Origin: Promethearchaeota archaeon | GTDB taxonomy: Archaea; Asgardarchaeota; Thorarchaeia; Thorarchaeales; Thorarchaeaceae | Reading direction: 5' to 3' | DNA: 37,327 nt | NCBI GenBank assembly: GCA_014728035.1 | Contig: WJMJ01000151.1 | Location: 1-37,327, forward strand | Part shown: in pieces, positions 16,425 through 25,071 of the stretch | How positions within the stretch are numbered: position 1 is the first letter of the stretch | Layout: each line of letters begins with the position of its first letter | Program-made: the position numbers and the translations under genes | Notes under the pieces: generated by a model | What the model was told of the DNA's origin: nothing | The model's input: the letters and a program-made list of their open reading frames with translations, nothing else | Databases searched by the model: none

Positions 16425-17036
16425 ATGAAGAATTGGTTAATAATTCAAGCATCTAAGGCGAAAAAATTAGGAAGTGAAAAAGTAGTCACAATGACTCTGA
16501 CTAAACTAAACGACCTTCTAATGACAAGTCTTCTGGATATTGCTGGGCCTGAAAAGAGTCTTCAGACTGTGTTTGAAGGTGGAGTTCAGTTAGGTCATGA
16601 GTTTATGATGGAACTCTCAGCACATCTCGAACCTGATGAAAGTAGGATCCCCGCATATGGTGAGGCGGCATGGATTATGTTCTCCGGACACAAACCAACA
16701 GAACAGAATCTTGAGAATATAGAGATTGATGAGAAAGAAGCTTTCTTGTATACTTTTACGGATGATGATTCACCTTGGTGTCGGGATATTTCTTTTCCTC
16801 ATAAATTCTGTCAGTTCCCAGCGGGTGCATATCAAGGTGCAGCTCAGACTTGGAGTGTTCTTACTAGAGATGGTTATTATAATGTTCTTAGTCGTGAAAC
16901 AAAATGCAAAGCAGTGGGTGATGATTGCTGTGAATTCAAGGTATTTTTTGTCCCTCAGACTATAGATATCGCTAGAATGAAAGAACTATATCCCTCCTTA
17001 TTTGAAGAGATACCCACAGGATTTTCCGTATATTAG
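16425..17036 (+). CDS. V4R-domain protein (cassette copy 1)
   Basis: 203 residues. The C-terminal two thirds match the V4R (4-vinyl reductase) domain: SPWCRD (Cys119), HKFCQFPAGAYQGAAQTW (Cys129), RETKCKAVGDDCCEF (Cys161 and Cys169). The C...G-x-x-x-G...E-x-x-C-x-x-x-G-D-x-x-C-x-F spacing is the family signature, and the four Cys are conserved in the paralogue at 19383. V4R domains bind small hydrophobic ligands and are proposed ancestors of Bet3-type TRAPP subunits. Being next to a Ras-like GTPase suggests a regulator or effector. GGTGGTAG is seven bases before the ATG. Its end overlaps the reductase gene on the other strand by four bases. Confidence 0.85.
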   Translation: MKNWLIIQASKAKKLGSEKVVTMTLTKLNDLLMTSLLDIAGPEKSLQTVFEGGVQLGHEFMMELSAHLEPDESRIPAYGEAAWIMFSGHKPTEQNLENIEIDEKEAFLYTFTDDDSPWCRDISFPHKFCQFPAGAYQGAAQTWSVLTRDGYYNVLSRETKCKAVGDDCCEFKVFFVPQTIDIARMKELYPSLFEEIPTGFSVY

Positions 17037-18256
17037 CGAAGCAAAGATTTCAAAACTGAGATTGGAGCACGTCTATAGACTTTACTCCGTGCTTCACCAT
17101 AACTCTTGAGTCCGATAATCATCTCTGCGGCTGCCTTACAAGTATCCTCATCTGATGCCATCATTTTAACTAATAGTTCCATTCTGCGAACCGATTTGTA
17201 GACGAGATTGGCCAATGGTAGACCTTTGTTGATAAGATCGTCTCCAAAATCTTCCATCCATTTTTCTTTGTAGATTGTTACTAGTTCATCATCCAATTGT
17301 CCATCAATATCCTCATGGATTGTTTCAGCAGCAATTCGACCAGTTGTAGTACCATAATAGAGACCTTCACCCGTAACTGGAGATACAAAGCCTCCTGCAT
17401 CGCCTATCAATAGGATATTACCGATTCCGGTGGGATCAAATGGTTTCTGAAATGGCACTGGATGAGTTTTCCTTGTACTACCATCAAAGTTTTCCGGCAC
17501 TACCCCTCTTTTCTTCAAGCTCGCGAGAAAAATATCGAATATTTCAAATTGGTTAATTGGTGGAGTTTCTTGGTTACTAAAACCTATGCCGATATTGAGA
17601 TACCCTCTTTTTGGAAAGACCCATCCATAGCCTCTTGGAACAACACCGAAATAAAGCTGAATTTTCCTCTTACCATCAAAATGATGATCTAATATACTGT
17701 CGTCAATAGGATTTTCCGCACACACGGTTCTAGCCATGTATTCATAGGGTTGGGTGAAACCTAATTTTTTCTTATAAGATCGAAGACCTGTACCATCTGC
17801 AATTACTACATATTTTGCTTTTACTGGGTCCTGGTCTTTGAAAAAAACTCTAATGAATGTCTTCTTCGGATCTATATCTTTGACCATAGTTTCTTCAAGA
17901 GTTTCTGCACCTGCATCTTTGGCGTCCACTAGAAGTGCATGGTCCCATTCAGTTCTAACTACAAGGTTAAGACATTCTTCACCTTCATAGTCAGCTTCCT
18001 GATAACTAGGTGAAAAGACAGTTAATCCTTCACTTTGGCAATTGATTGACTTTATACCTTTTGGACCAAGATTTATCTTTGTTCTTTCTGATAAAGCACC
18101 TCCACATGATTTGAATCGAGGGAATTTCGCTTTATCAACAAGTAAAACATCCAAACCTATTTTTGCTGCATGCATAGCACAGATACTACCAGCTGGACCA
18201 GCACCGACTATAACTAAATCCTTCAGGGTTTTTTGGCCTCCGGCATTAGAGGTCAC
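17033..18256 (-). CDS. Geranylgeranyl reductase family flavoprotein
   Basis: 407 residues. VIVGAGPAGSICAMHAA (about 14-30) is the FAD Rossmann motif, LVDKAKFPRFKSCGG follows as usual, VPRGYGWVFPKRGYLNIGIG (about 209-228) is the P-x-x-Y-x-W-x-F-P signature of geranylgeranyl reductases, and GDAGGFVSPVTGEG (about 288-301) closes the FAD site. In archaea this family saturates the isoprenoid chains of membrane lipids; related enzymes act on other isoprenoids, so the substrate is not certain. The start is GTG at 18256. It sits on the opposite strand between the two copies of the GTPase cassette, which hints at a link between that cassette and membrane isoprenoids. Confidence 0.9.
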   Translation of the reverse strand: MTSNAGGQKTLKDLVIVGAGPAGSICAMHAAKIGLDVLLVDKAKFPRFKSCGGALSERTKINLGPKGIKSINCQSEGLTVFSPSYQEADYEGEECLNLVVRTEWDHALLVDAKDAGAETLEETMVKDIDPKKTFIRVFFKDQDPVKAKYVVIADGTGLRSYKKKLGFTQPYEYMARTVCAENPIDDSILDHHFDGKRKIQLYFGVVPRGYGWVFPKRGYLNIGIGFSNQETPPINQFEIFDIFLASLKKRGVVPENFDGSTRKTHPVPFQKPFDPTGIGNILLIGDAGGFVSPVTGEGLYYGTTTGRIAAETIHEDIDGQLDDELVTIYKEKWMEDFGDDLINKGLPLANLVYKSVRRMELLVKMMASDEDTCKAAAEMIIGLKSYGEARSKVYRRAPISVLKSLLR

Positions 18257-18410
18257 AAACTACCTTATATTATCTTTGTGAGATTTCGTATTAAGGAATG
18301 ACAAACGAATTTTTTGAATTGAATTCAGACATAAGACACCATACATCTAATAATGCAGCTGAATGAACTGATAATGATTTAGAATTGGCATAAAAAAAGG
18401 AGACTCACTA

Positions 18411-18920
18411 ATGTCCAAAAAACCAAAACATGTGAAAATCGCTTTGGTTGGGTCTGGAGGTGTTGGAAAATCAACTTTGGCATCTCGATTGGTAACTGGC
18501 GATTTTGTTGATACCTCAATGACGGTAGGGATTTCTGTTGAAACTTGGACTATTGAAGAAGATGCATCGGGAGATTCCTACAAAGCAGTGGCTTTCGATC
18601 TAGGTGGGCAACAGCAATTCCGATTCTTTCAGGAATCAATGATTCAAGGTGCAAAGATTGCTCTGATAGTTTTCGACGTTAGTAGATTTGAAACTCTTAT
18701 GGGACTTGATGAATGGATTGAGATGACCGAGGGGATTCCAAGTTATCGCAGGATTCTTGTTGGGAATAAATTGGATTTGGGGATGTTGATTCCAGAAGGT
18801 GAGATTGTAAAAATAGCAGCAAAATGGAATATGCCTTGGGTTATAGTGAGTTCATCAAACGGAGAAAATTTTGATGATTTAGAGCAAAGGATTATTCAAG
18901 CAATTCGCTCAATAGAATAG
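18411..18920 (+). CDS. Ras-superfamily small GTPase (cassette copy 2)
   Basis: 169 residues, paralogue of the gene at 15414. P-loop GSGGVGKST (14-22), SMTVGIS in switch I, DLGGQ (63-67) followed by QQF, NKLD (119-122) and SSSNGEN (147-153). Relative to copy 1 the P-loop is KST rather than KTS and the G5 loop lacks the usual Lys (SSN instead of SAK/SSK), so nucleotide affinity may differ. There is no lipidation signal. GGAG lies about ten bases before the ATG. It starts cassette copy 2, divergent from the geranylgeranyl reductase gene, with 154 bases between. Confidence 0.9.
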   Translation: MSKKPKHVKIALVGSGGVGKSTLASRLVTGDFVDTSMTVGISVETWTIEEDASGDSYKAVAFDLGGQQQFRFFQESMIQGAKIALIVFDVSRFETLMGLDEWIEMTEGIPSYRRILVGNKLDLGMLIPEGEIVKIAAKWNMPWVIVSSSNGENFDDLEQRIIQAIRSIE

Positions 18921-18939
18921 TTGTGTAGGTAGTTTTACT

Positions 18940-19386
18940 TTGACTGAAGTTACGTTTACTTGTCCTATCTGTTCATCAGAGTTCAAGACTGAAATCGATG
19001 ATGATATGATACGTGAAGGAAAGACGAACCCTGTTCCTATCGTAATTCCACATGGTGATCCTGAACACGCTGTTACTGTCTTTATTGACAAGGAATATCG
19101 TTTAAGAGGAGTAAACCCACTTCAGTTTGTACATCGCTTTGAAGAAGTCAAGCTTGAAAGCAGAGATTATTTCAAATCTTACATTCCATTTCCCTTGGAG
19201 GAAGAAGTGAGTTTTAAAGGACTAGATAACAAGTTCATCACTATTCTTAATGTAGCTGATGGTCATAAGACAGTTGAAGATATTGCGGAGATAATCGATG
19301 AGAGTCCTTTTACTACTAGGATGATATCTTTGCTATTAGTACGAATGGGAAAACTAGATTCGCTAAGGACGGTGATGCGATCGTGA
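18940..19386 (+). CDS. CPIC/His2 plus winged-helix-like protein (cassette copy 2)
   Basis: 148 residues, paralogue of the gene at 15980 over its full length. CPIC (Cys8, Cys11), PHGDPEHAVTVFIDK (His38, His43), an aromatic/basic middle with ESRDYFKSYIPFP, and a C-terminal winged-helix-like region (FITILNVADGHKTVEDIAEII). Copies share NPVP and HG-x-PEHAVTVFIDK strongly, marking the functional core. The start is TTG, as in copy 1, 19 bases after the GTPase stop (20 in copy 1). It overlaps the V4R gene by four bases. Confidence 0.82.
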   Translation: MTEVTFTCPICSSEFKTEIDDDMIREGKTNPVPIVIPHGDPEHAVTVFIDKEYRLRGVNPLQFVHRFEEVKLESRDYFKSYIPFPLEEEVSFKGLDNKFITILNVADGHKTVEDIAEIIDESPFTTRMISLLLVRMGKLDSLRTVMRS

Positions 19387-19982
19387 GAGATTTTTTCTTA
19401 AGAAGTAGTTCTAAATCCAAGGAGGTCTTACGCTCTATTGTAGCAACAAAATATAACGAGATTCTTATGGAGAGCATGCTTGAGTTATTCTCATCAAATG
19501 AAGCTATTCAGAGAGTTTTCGAGAAGGGAGTACAACTTGGTCCAGAATTCTTAGCAGAACTTACACCACGACCAGATGATGAACTAGGAGCAATCAGAGA
19601 CTATGCTGAATTGGGCTGGGAACTTTTTGCTGGACATCGTCCAATTGCTATCTCATGGGAAAGGAAAAAATTGGGTGATATTCGACTTTGGATGTATGAA
19701 ATAAAAGATGATGACTGTCCATTTTGTAGAAATATGACAGCACCCTGCAAATTCTGTTATCTTCCTGCTGGTATTATCCAAGGAGCAGTACAAGCTTGGT
19801 CGAATTATCTCCATAATGGATCTTACAAAGCAATATGCAGAGAGACCTGCTGTTCTGCTATCGGAGATCCATATTGTCAATGGACTTTGATTCTAGTCCA
19901 GAGATTGACTGCAGCTGAAGACTTGGAATCTACACTTCCGGATATTTTCAATGAAATTCCAGCTTCATTTTCCACTTTCTAA
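19383..19982 (+). CDS. V4R-domain protein (cassette copy 2)
   Basis: 199 residues, paralogue of the gene at 16425. DCPFCRN (Cys115), CKFCYLPAGIIQGAVQAW (Cys125), RETCCSAIGDPYCQW (Cys157 and Cys165) repeat the conserved quartet; Cys112, Cys122 and Cys156 are extra. The N-terminal helix region (ATKYNEILMESMLELF, VFEKGVQLGPEFLAEL) aligns with copy 1. Start GTG at 19383 overlaps the previous stop (GTGA), with GGTGAT at 19371-19376. Both copies end in EIPxxFS-x-[YF], a shared C-terminus that may be a docking end. Confidence 0.85.
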   Translation: MRDFFLRSSSKSKEVLRSIVATKYNEILMESMLELFSSNEAIQRVFEKGVQLGPEFLAELTPRPDDELGAIRDYAELGWELFAGHRPIAISWERKKLGDIRLWMYEIKDDDCPFCRNMTAPCKFCYLPAGIIQGAVQAWSNYLHNGSYKAICRETCCSAIGDPYCQWTLILVQRLTAAEDLESTLPDIFNEIPASFSTF

Positions 19983-20060
19983 AGATATATTCCAAGTGGA
20001 AAAGCATTAAGAGCGGTCAATACGAATCTCTTTTCGATAACTTTGTTTCATCTCTGGATA

Positions 20061-20753
20061 ATGAATGCTGCAGAAATTACAGCTCCTCACTATTTTCATT
20101 TCTATGCATCGAGTTTGGAATATGAACAATTTATCGAAGCTATGAAGGACGCTGGTTATGACAAATTCAACAGGGGAAAATCAATATATTTAGACAATGG
20201 TGGTGTGCTAATTCAAATTAGGCAAGGTTCAAAAGACACCTCATTCTCTGGTATGATACTCCCCTTGAGAAAACGACTAGTTTTGGATGCCTATAGAAAA
20301 AAGGAAAGCAGAATACGGCTTTTAATATTCCTCTTTGGATGTGCATCGATAATTCTTACAATGTTAATGCTATATGCTCAAAGTATTTCTGAAGTATTCA
20401 CATACAATCTGTTATCGGTATCGTCTCTAATCTCTACTTCAATTTTCTGTATATTACTATTTGTCAATTATCGTATGCAGAAAACAACTCTAGATTTAGA
20501 AGGCGACTCGGTCAAAGTTGAAGTGTTAGCTACAATTGAGACAATCAAAATAATCTCAAAGATTATCTACACTGTTTCCAAAAAGGTAGAAATAACTACT
20601 CTTTCTGATGAAGATAAAAAACTAGAGAAATATATACCCAAGGATATTTGGAATGAATTGAAAGTAGCTTTCGAGGATTCTGGAGTTGTTTCAAGCTTGG
20701 ATATCCCTATATATCGTGTAAGATTACCAAAGTCACTAAAATTCATGATCTAA
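20061..20753 (+). CDS. Two-helix membrane protein, unknown function
   Basis: About 230 residues from ATG 20061 (the frame is open to a TTG at 20043; neither start has a clear ribosome-binding site). A soluble N-terminal part (about 75 residues, with HYFHFYASSLEYEQFIEAM) is followed by basic LRKRLVLDAYRKKESRIR, then two adjacent membrane helices (about 86-106 and 117-138) and a C-terminal region of about 90 residues on the same side. No domain recognised. It follows cassette copy 2 in the same direction after 78 bases; copy 1 has no such gene, so it may be independent. Confidence 0.65.
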   Translation: MNAAEITAPHYFHFYASSLEYEQFIEAMKDAGYDKFNRGKSIYLDNGGVLIQIRQGSKDTSFSGMILPLRKRLVLDAYRKKESRIRLLIFLFGCASIILTMLMLYAQSISEVFTYNLLSVSSLISTSIFCILLFVNYRMQKTTLDLEGDSVKVEVLATIETIKIISKIIYTVSKKVEITTLSDEDKKLEKYIPKDIWNELKVAFEDSGVVSSLDIPIYRVRLPKSLKFMI

Positions 20754-20771
20754 TTTTCTGTATGCATGAAA

Positions 20772-20779
20772 CTATTTAT
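20772..20779 (+). promoter_or_regulatory. TATA-like box of the transporter gene
   Basis: CTATTTAT is centred 27 bases before the ATG at 20803, with no ribosome-binding site between, as expected for a leaderless archaeal transcript. Confidence 0.5.
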
Positions 20780-20802
20780 GGAATTAATTTGCGGATGATA
20801 CA

Positions 20803-21708
20803 ATGCAAATACCTACTGATGTCGTTCTTGGAGTATTCATAGGACTCTCCACTGCATTACTCTGGGGTATCTCTACCAATGTCTACAAGTCTCAGAGCGA
20901 AGAAGCTACTCCTTTAGCGATTTCAGTTGTGAAAATGTGGCTCTCTGGAGTATTCATGGCGTTCATTGTTCTACTTCCTTTTCGGACTGAGCCATTTTAC
21001 ATTCCTTTGGATTCTATCTTCTTCTTAGTAGCATCGGTTACTGTGGGTCTTGTAGTTGGAGACCTTGTATATTTGATCTCTCAAGAGAAGATAGGTGTCT
21101 CCTATGCATTTCCAATAGCAAATATTTTTCCAATCACAACTTACATTTTCGCTGTATTCCTTGTGGGAGAAGAAATAGTTTTACTCCGTTTCGTTGGAGT
21201 TATTGTGGCTATTATTGGAGTGATTCAAATTTCTCGAGCAAGTGCGAAAAAATCTACAGATGAAATTGAAATTGATGTGAGTAATCTAGGTGGAATCGCA
21301 TTAGCTTTGCTTGCTGCAATTTGCTGGTCTCTAGGAAGTATCTTTTTACAGATCGGTGTAACAGATGTCAATCCTATAGATGCGAATTTCATCAGGATGC
21401 TTTTTGGATCATTTATTATGCTTCCCTTATTCATCGGAGCTAGGCAACAAGGTATGCCTATTCCCAATAAACGATCAGTCAAAATTATCATGTTCGGTGG
21501 CTTTCTAGGAATGGCACTGGGTTCCCTCTTCTACACCTATACCGTTCAACTCATTGGAGCAGCAACAGCTTCGCTATTAGGCTCTACAGCGCCACTTTTC
21601 GCGTTACCTATCTCTATCTTTGGTCTGAACGAAGAATACACCGCGTTGTCAGTTCTAGGAGCTATTCTCACTGTCATTGGTGTAATCTTGGTTGTATTAG
21701 CAATCTAA
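20803..21708 (+). CDS. DMT-superfamily (EamA) transporter
   Basis: 301 residues with ten hydrophobic helices in two homologous halves, the EamA arrangement. Half 1 has LSTALLWGISTNVYKSQS and ends IGVIQIS; half 2 begins LLAAICWSLGSIFLQIG and ends LTVIGVILVVLAI. ATASLLGSTAPLFALPIS in the eighth/ninth helix region is typical. Members export or import amino acids, metabolites or sugars; the substrate cannot be told. It converges on the copper ATPase gene. Confidence 0.88.
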   Translation: MQIPTDVVLGVFIGLSTALLWGISTNVYKSQSEEATPLAISVVKMWLSGVFMAFIVLLPFRTEPFYIPLDSIFFLVASVTVGLVVGDLVYLISQEKIGVSYAFPIANIFPITTYIFAVFLVGEEIVLLRFVGVIVAIIGVIQISRASAKKSTDEIEIDVSNLGGIALALLAAICWSLGSIFLQIGVTDVNPIDANFIRMLFGSFIMLPLFIGARQQGMPIPNKRSVKIIMFGGFLGMALGSLFYTYTVQLIGAATASLLGSTAPLFALPISIFGLNEEYTALSVLGAILTVIGVILVVLAI

Positions 21709-21746
21709 TGGATAGCAGACCCAGATTATCCTGAGTCTTTCTCCAA

Positions 21747-24545
21747 TTATTCTCTAAAATCTTGGTCTTTGTATTTTTCAGGATTTGCTTCAAATGTCTG
21801 TTTACAATAGGATGCGCAGAAGTAGTACCTCTTGCCCTCGTAATCAGTATATAGATCAGCAGTTTCTGTATCTACATCCATTTTGCAAATCGGATCCACT
21901 GCAATTTTTGGCTCTTCAGTTTTTTCTTGTCGAGTATCTTCGTCCTTGTACTTCTCAGGATTTGCATCGAAAGTTTGTTTGCAATACGGTGCGCAGAAGT
22001 AATACCTCTTGCCTTCGTAATCACTGTACAGGTTGGCTGTTTCAATATCGACATCCATCTTACATATTGGATCTACAGCAGTACTTTTTGCTTCGGTTTC
22101 TTTTTCAGTATCGTCTTCGGAAATTTCAAACTCTTCCGGTGAGAATCGATTGAGAAGAAGCGCATTTGATACCACACTTACACTTGACAATGCCATTGCA
22201 AGACCTGCAAATTCTGGTCTGAGAATAATTCCAATTGGGAATAGGAGACCAGCTGCTATTGGGAGTAGTGCCATGTTGTAAATTAGTGCCCAGAAGAATC
22301 CTTGTTTGATTTTACTCATGGTTGCCTTTCCAAGCTGAATGCCTGTGACAACGTCCATGAGGTTATCCTTGACCAGAACGATGTCTCCTGTCTCAACTGA
22401 TACATCCGTTCCGGAGCCCATTGCAATTCCAACATCTGCTTGAGCTAGAGCAGGAGCATCATTGATTCCATCTCCTGTCATTGCAACAACTCTTCCACTC
22501 TTTTGTAATTCTGCAACTTTTCCAGCTTTGTCCTGTGGAAGTACCTCAGCCATCACATTCTCTATACCTATTTTCTTAGCAATTGCATGAGCTGTACGTT
22601 CGCGGTCTCCGGTGATCATCCAGACTTCGATTCCCTTATTCTTAAGACTCTTGATAGCTTCTTCAGAAGTATCTTTGAGAGTATCTGCAATACCTAGAAT
22701 GGCAAGGGGACCATTTTCAGTACCTGCGAAAATCGTTGTCTTGCCCTGCTCTTGGAGCATCTTACTGTGTTCTGGTAGAGAACCTAGATTGATGTCGTTC
22801 TCGGAGATGTAAGCTTCACTTCCGATGAACACTCTTTTGGAATCGACAATTGCTGTAACACCTTTTCCTGAAACTGCTTCGAACTCCGTCGCATTGGGAT
22901 ATTCGATGTTGTTTTCTTTTGCATAATCAACTATTGCCACAGCTAAAGGATGTTCGCTATTATGTTCAACAGCTGCTATGAGTTGAATAGTGTCTTCTTT
23001 GTTGACCCCTTCTGCAGTTATGATGTCAGTTACAGTTGGTTTGCCAATGGTCAGAGTTCCTGTCTTGTCAAATACGATGGTATCCACTTTGGGAATAGTT
23101 TCGAGACCGCCACCAGTCTTGATGAGCACTCCATATTGAGCACCTTGACCAAGTCCGACCATTATAGCAGTCGGTGTTGCTAGTCCGAGAGCACATGGAC
23201 ATGCTGCTACAAGAACAGCAATCATGAAGCTCAGTGCTCTAACCCATGGTTCAGGTGTTAGAAAGGCCCAAAAGAGAAAGGTTGCAGCAGCGATTACTAG
23301 AACGACTGGAACAAATACTTCAGCAATTGAATCTGCTTTTCGTTGAATTGGTGGCTTATTGGCCTGAGCCTCTTCCACCATCTTTACGATCTGGGATAGA
23401 ACGGTATCTTGTCCTACCTCTGTTGCTTCTACTTGAAGCACGCCATTTTTGTTTATTGTCGCACCTACAACTGAGTCACCAACCTTTTTCTTCACTGGAA
23501 GTGATTCACCAGTGATCATAGATTCATCGACGGAGGACTGGCCATCAATCACTTGTCCGTCAACAGGTATCTTCTCACCAGGGCGAACTAATACAACATC
23601 GCCTACTTCAACGTCCTCAATAGGAATGGTAGATTCCTCGCCATCTCTAATTACTACTGCAACCTTTGCTTGTAGGCCCATCAATTCTCTAATTGCTTTG
23701 GATGTTCTTCCCTTTGCGATTGCTTCTAATGTTCTTCCAAGCAAGATGAAAGTGATTAACATTGCAGCTGTATCGTAGAAGGATCCAAAGCCTTCAAGGA
23801 AGAATGTTGCATAAACTGAATAGAAATATGCAGCACTGGTTCCAAGCATGATGAGTGTATCCATATTGGTCTTGAGATGTCTCAGTCCTCTTAGACTGGC
23901 TTTGTAAAATGGATAGCCACCTATGAATTGAACAGGTGTCGTTAAGAAGAACATAACAATCTCTGGAGATATCGATGCTGGAATAAGTGGAGTAATGACT
24001 CCAAACATTATGAGCGTAACAGGGATTGTGAGAATGAGTGAAAACGTGAATAGTCGTGAATAATACTTGATCTCTTCTTCACGAGCTGATGACTCTCGGT
24101 CTTGAGTATCTGATTCGTCAGAAACCTCAAAACCATGGTCTCGCATTGAACGTCTAACAATCTTGTATGTTACTAGGTCGTCATCATATTCGATAATGAC
24201 TTTTTCGTGATTTGGAAAACCCTTGACAGAGATTATACCGTCGATTTGCATCAGTTCCTGCTTTGTTGACTTCCACTCTTCTCCTGCAGGTGAAGGATTC
24301 ACTGCTAAGCTCATTTTTGACCTTACAGCTTTGTATCCTGTCGAATCTACTGCTTTCTCTAACTTCTCTCTATCCACTTTTTCAGAGTCGTATTCTACTA
24401 CAGCTTTTTCATCTAGTAGACTGACTGATGCATTTACTACTCCATCTTCAGATTTAAGAGACTTCTCAATCGAAGCCACACATGATGCGCAGTGCATCCC
24501 TTCTATGGACATGGACATTCTCTTTGTCTTTTTCTTATCACTCAT
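21747..24545 (-). CDS. copA: Cu(+)-exporting P-type ATPase with two C-terminal YHS domains
   Basis: 932 residues. N-terminal heavy-metal domain with CASC (19-22), then a second one without the Cys pair (about 88-142). The ATPase core has TGES (345-348), CPC (449-451) in the sixth helix, phosphorylated Asp493 in DKTGTLT, HP (532-533) and GDGIND (691-696); YN (756-757) and MALSS (784-788) complete the Cu(+) site of P1B-1 pumps. The C-terminus carries two tandem YHS domains (about 824-870 and 883-929), each with VDPICKMDV and YFCA-x-YCK, 41 of 47 residues identical. YHS domains bind metal, and a double C-terminal set is unusual. Expected role: ATP-driven Cu(+) export. The start is ATG with a TATA-like box about 27 bases before. 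Confidence 0.95.
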   Translation of the reverse strand: MSDKKKTKRMSMSIEGMHCASCVASIEKSLKSEDGVVNASVSLLDEKAVVEYDSEKVDREKLEKAVDSTGYKAVRSKMSLAVNPSPAGEEWKSTKQELMQIDGIISVKGFPNHEKVIIEYDDDLVTYKIVRRSMRDHGFEVSDESDTQDRESSAREEEIKYYSRLFTFSLILTIPVTLIMFGVITPLIPASISPEIVMFFLTTPVQFIGGYPFYKASLRGLRHLKTNMDTLIMLGTSAAYFYSVYATFFLEGFGSFYDTAAMLITFILLGRTLEAIAKGRTSKAIRELMGLQAKVAVVIRDGEESTIPIEDVEVGDVVLVRPGEKIPVDGQVIDGQSSVDESMITGESLPVKKKVGDSVVGATINKNGVLQVEATEVGQDTVLSQIVKMVEEAQANKPPIQRKADSIAEVFVPVVLVIAAATFLFWAFLTPEPWVRALSFMIAVLVAACPCALGLATPTAIMVGLGQGAQYGVLIKTGGGLETIPKVDTIVFDKTGTLTIGKPTVTDIITAEGVNKEDTIQLIAAVEHNSEHPLAVAIVDYAKENNIEYPNATEFEAVSGKGVTAIVDSKRVFIGSEAYISENDINLGSLPEHSKMLQEQGKTTIFAGTENGPLAILGIADTLKDTSEEAIKSLKNKGIEVWMITGDRERTAHAIAKKIGIENVMAEVLPQDKAGKVAELQKSGRVVAMTGDGINDAPALAQADVGIAMGSGTDVSVETGDIVLVKDNLMDVVTGIQLGKATMSKIKQGFFWALIYNMALLPIAAGLLFPIGIILRPEFAGLAMALSSVSVVSNALLLNRFSPEEFEISEDDTEKETEAKSTAVDPICKMDVDIETANLYSDYEGKRYYFCAPYCKQTFDANPEKYKDEDTRQEKTEEPKIAVDPICKMDVDTETADLYTDYEGKRYYFCASYCKQTFEANPEKYKDQDFRE

Positions 24546-24570
24546 TTACCTAATCCACTCTCATTTGGTA

Positions 24571-24593
24571 TCTATTTTAATTAACAATTGTTA
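24571..24593 (-). promoter_or_regulatory. copA promoter with TAACAATTGTTA palindrome
   Basis: Read leftward, TTAAAATAGA (24571-24580) is a TATA-like box about 27-30 bases before the copA ATG. The perfect 12-base palindrome TAACAATTGTTA (24582-24593) sits just upstream, where an archaeal repressor or activator could act. The core AACAATTGTTAAT is shared with the promoter at 5726. Confidence 0.5.
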
Positions 24594-24708
24594 CTTAATA
24601 AGGGTTATGAAAGTTACTGTCTGTAAGATTCATATCTATATTTCGGAAAAAGAAAGTAATTTTCTGAACAAATAATTAATTGTTTTATTTTCTATCTGGG
24701 AGTCTCAT

Positions 24709-24891
24709 CTGATTTACGATGTTTCGCTTAGAGGTGGATCTATAATCGTCAAAACTGACGGTGAAGGAAATACTCGAGAGTCTGAGGTTGTTTTAGTAGA
24801 AGTTGGTGGAAAAATATGTAGGCTTCAAGCTAATCATTCAATGACTGAAACTGCTGAGTCTACCGTACAAACCTATCGACAAACTAAATAG
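24709..24891 (+). CDS. Possible 60-residue protein lacking a standard start codon
   Basis: The frame is open from 24676 to TAG 24891 and reads like protein (YDVSLRGGSIIVKTDGEG, SEVVLVEVGGKICRLQ), but has no ATG, GTG or TTG until codon 45 counted from CTG 24709. GGGAG (24697-24701) lies seven bases before that CTG, and an AT-rich stretch (about 24674-24690) lies at TATA distance. Either CTG (or ATT 24712) is used as start, or this is a 5'-truncated remnant. No family recognised. The rest of the spacer between copA and the next gene (24594-24675, 24892-25071) holds nothing I can support. Confidence 0.4.
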   Translation: MIYDVSLRGGSIIVKTDGEGNTRESEVVLVEVGGKICRLQANHSMTETAESTVQTYRQTK

Positions 24892-25071
24892 AATTGTTTC
24901 CATGCAAATTCATGTCAAATCATATCGAACGATGTTCAAGTTTTGAATCTGTTTAAAAAACACAAGTATTGCATTTGTTTCTGATTCAGAGCTGGATAAA
25001 TATCTGTTTTTAGTCTAGAAATTTCATTGTTAACTTGCAATTTCTACAATACTGTTAACTAGAATGGATTC

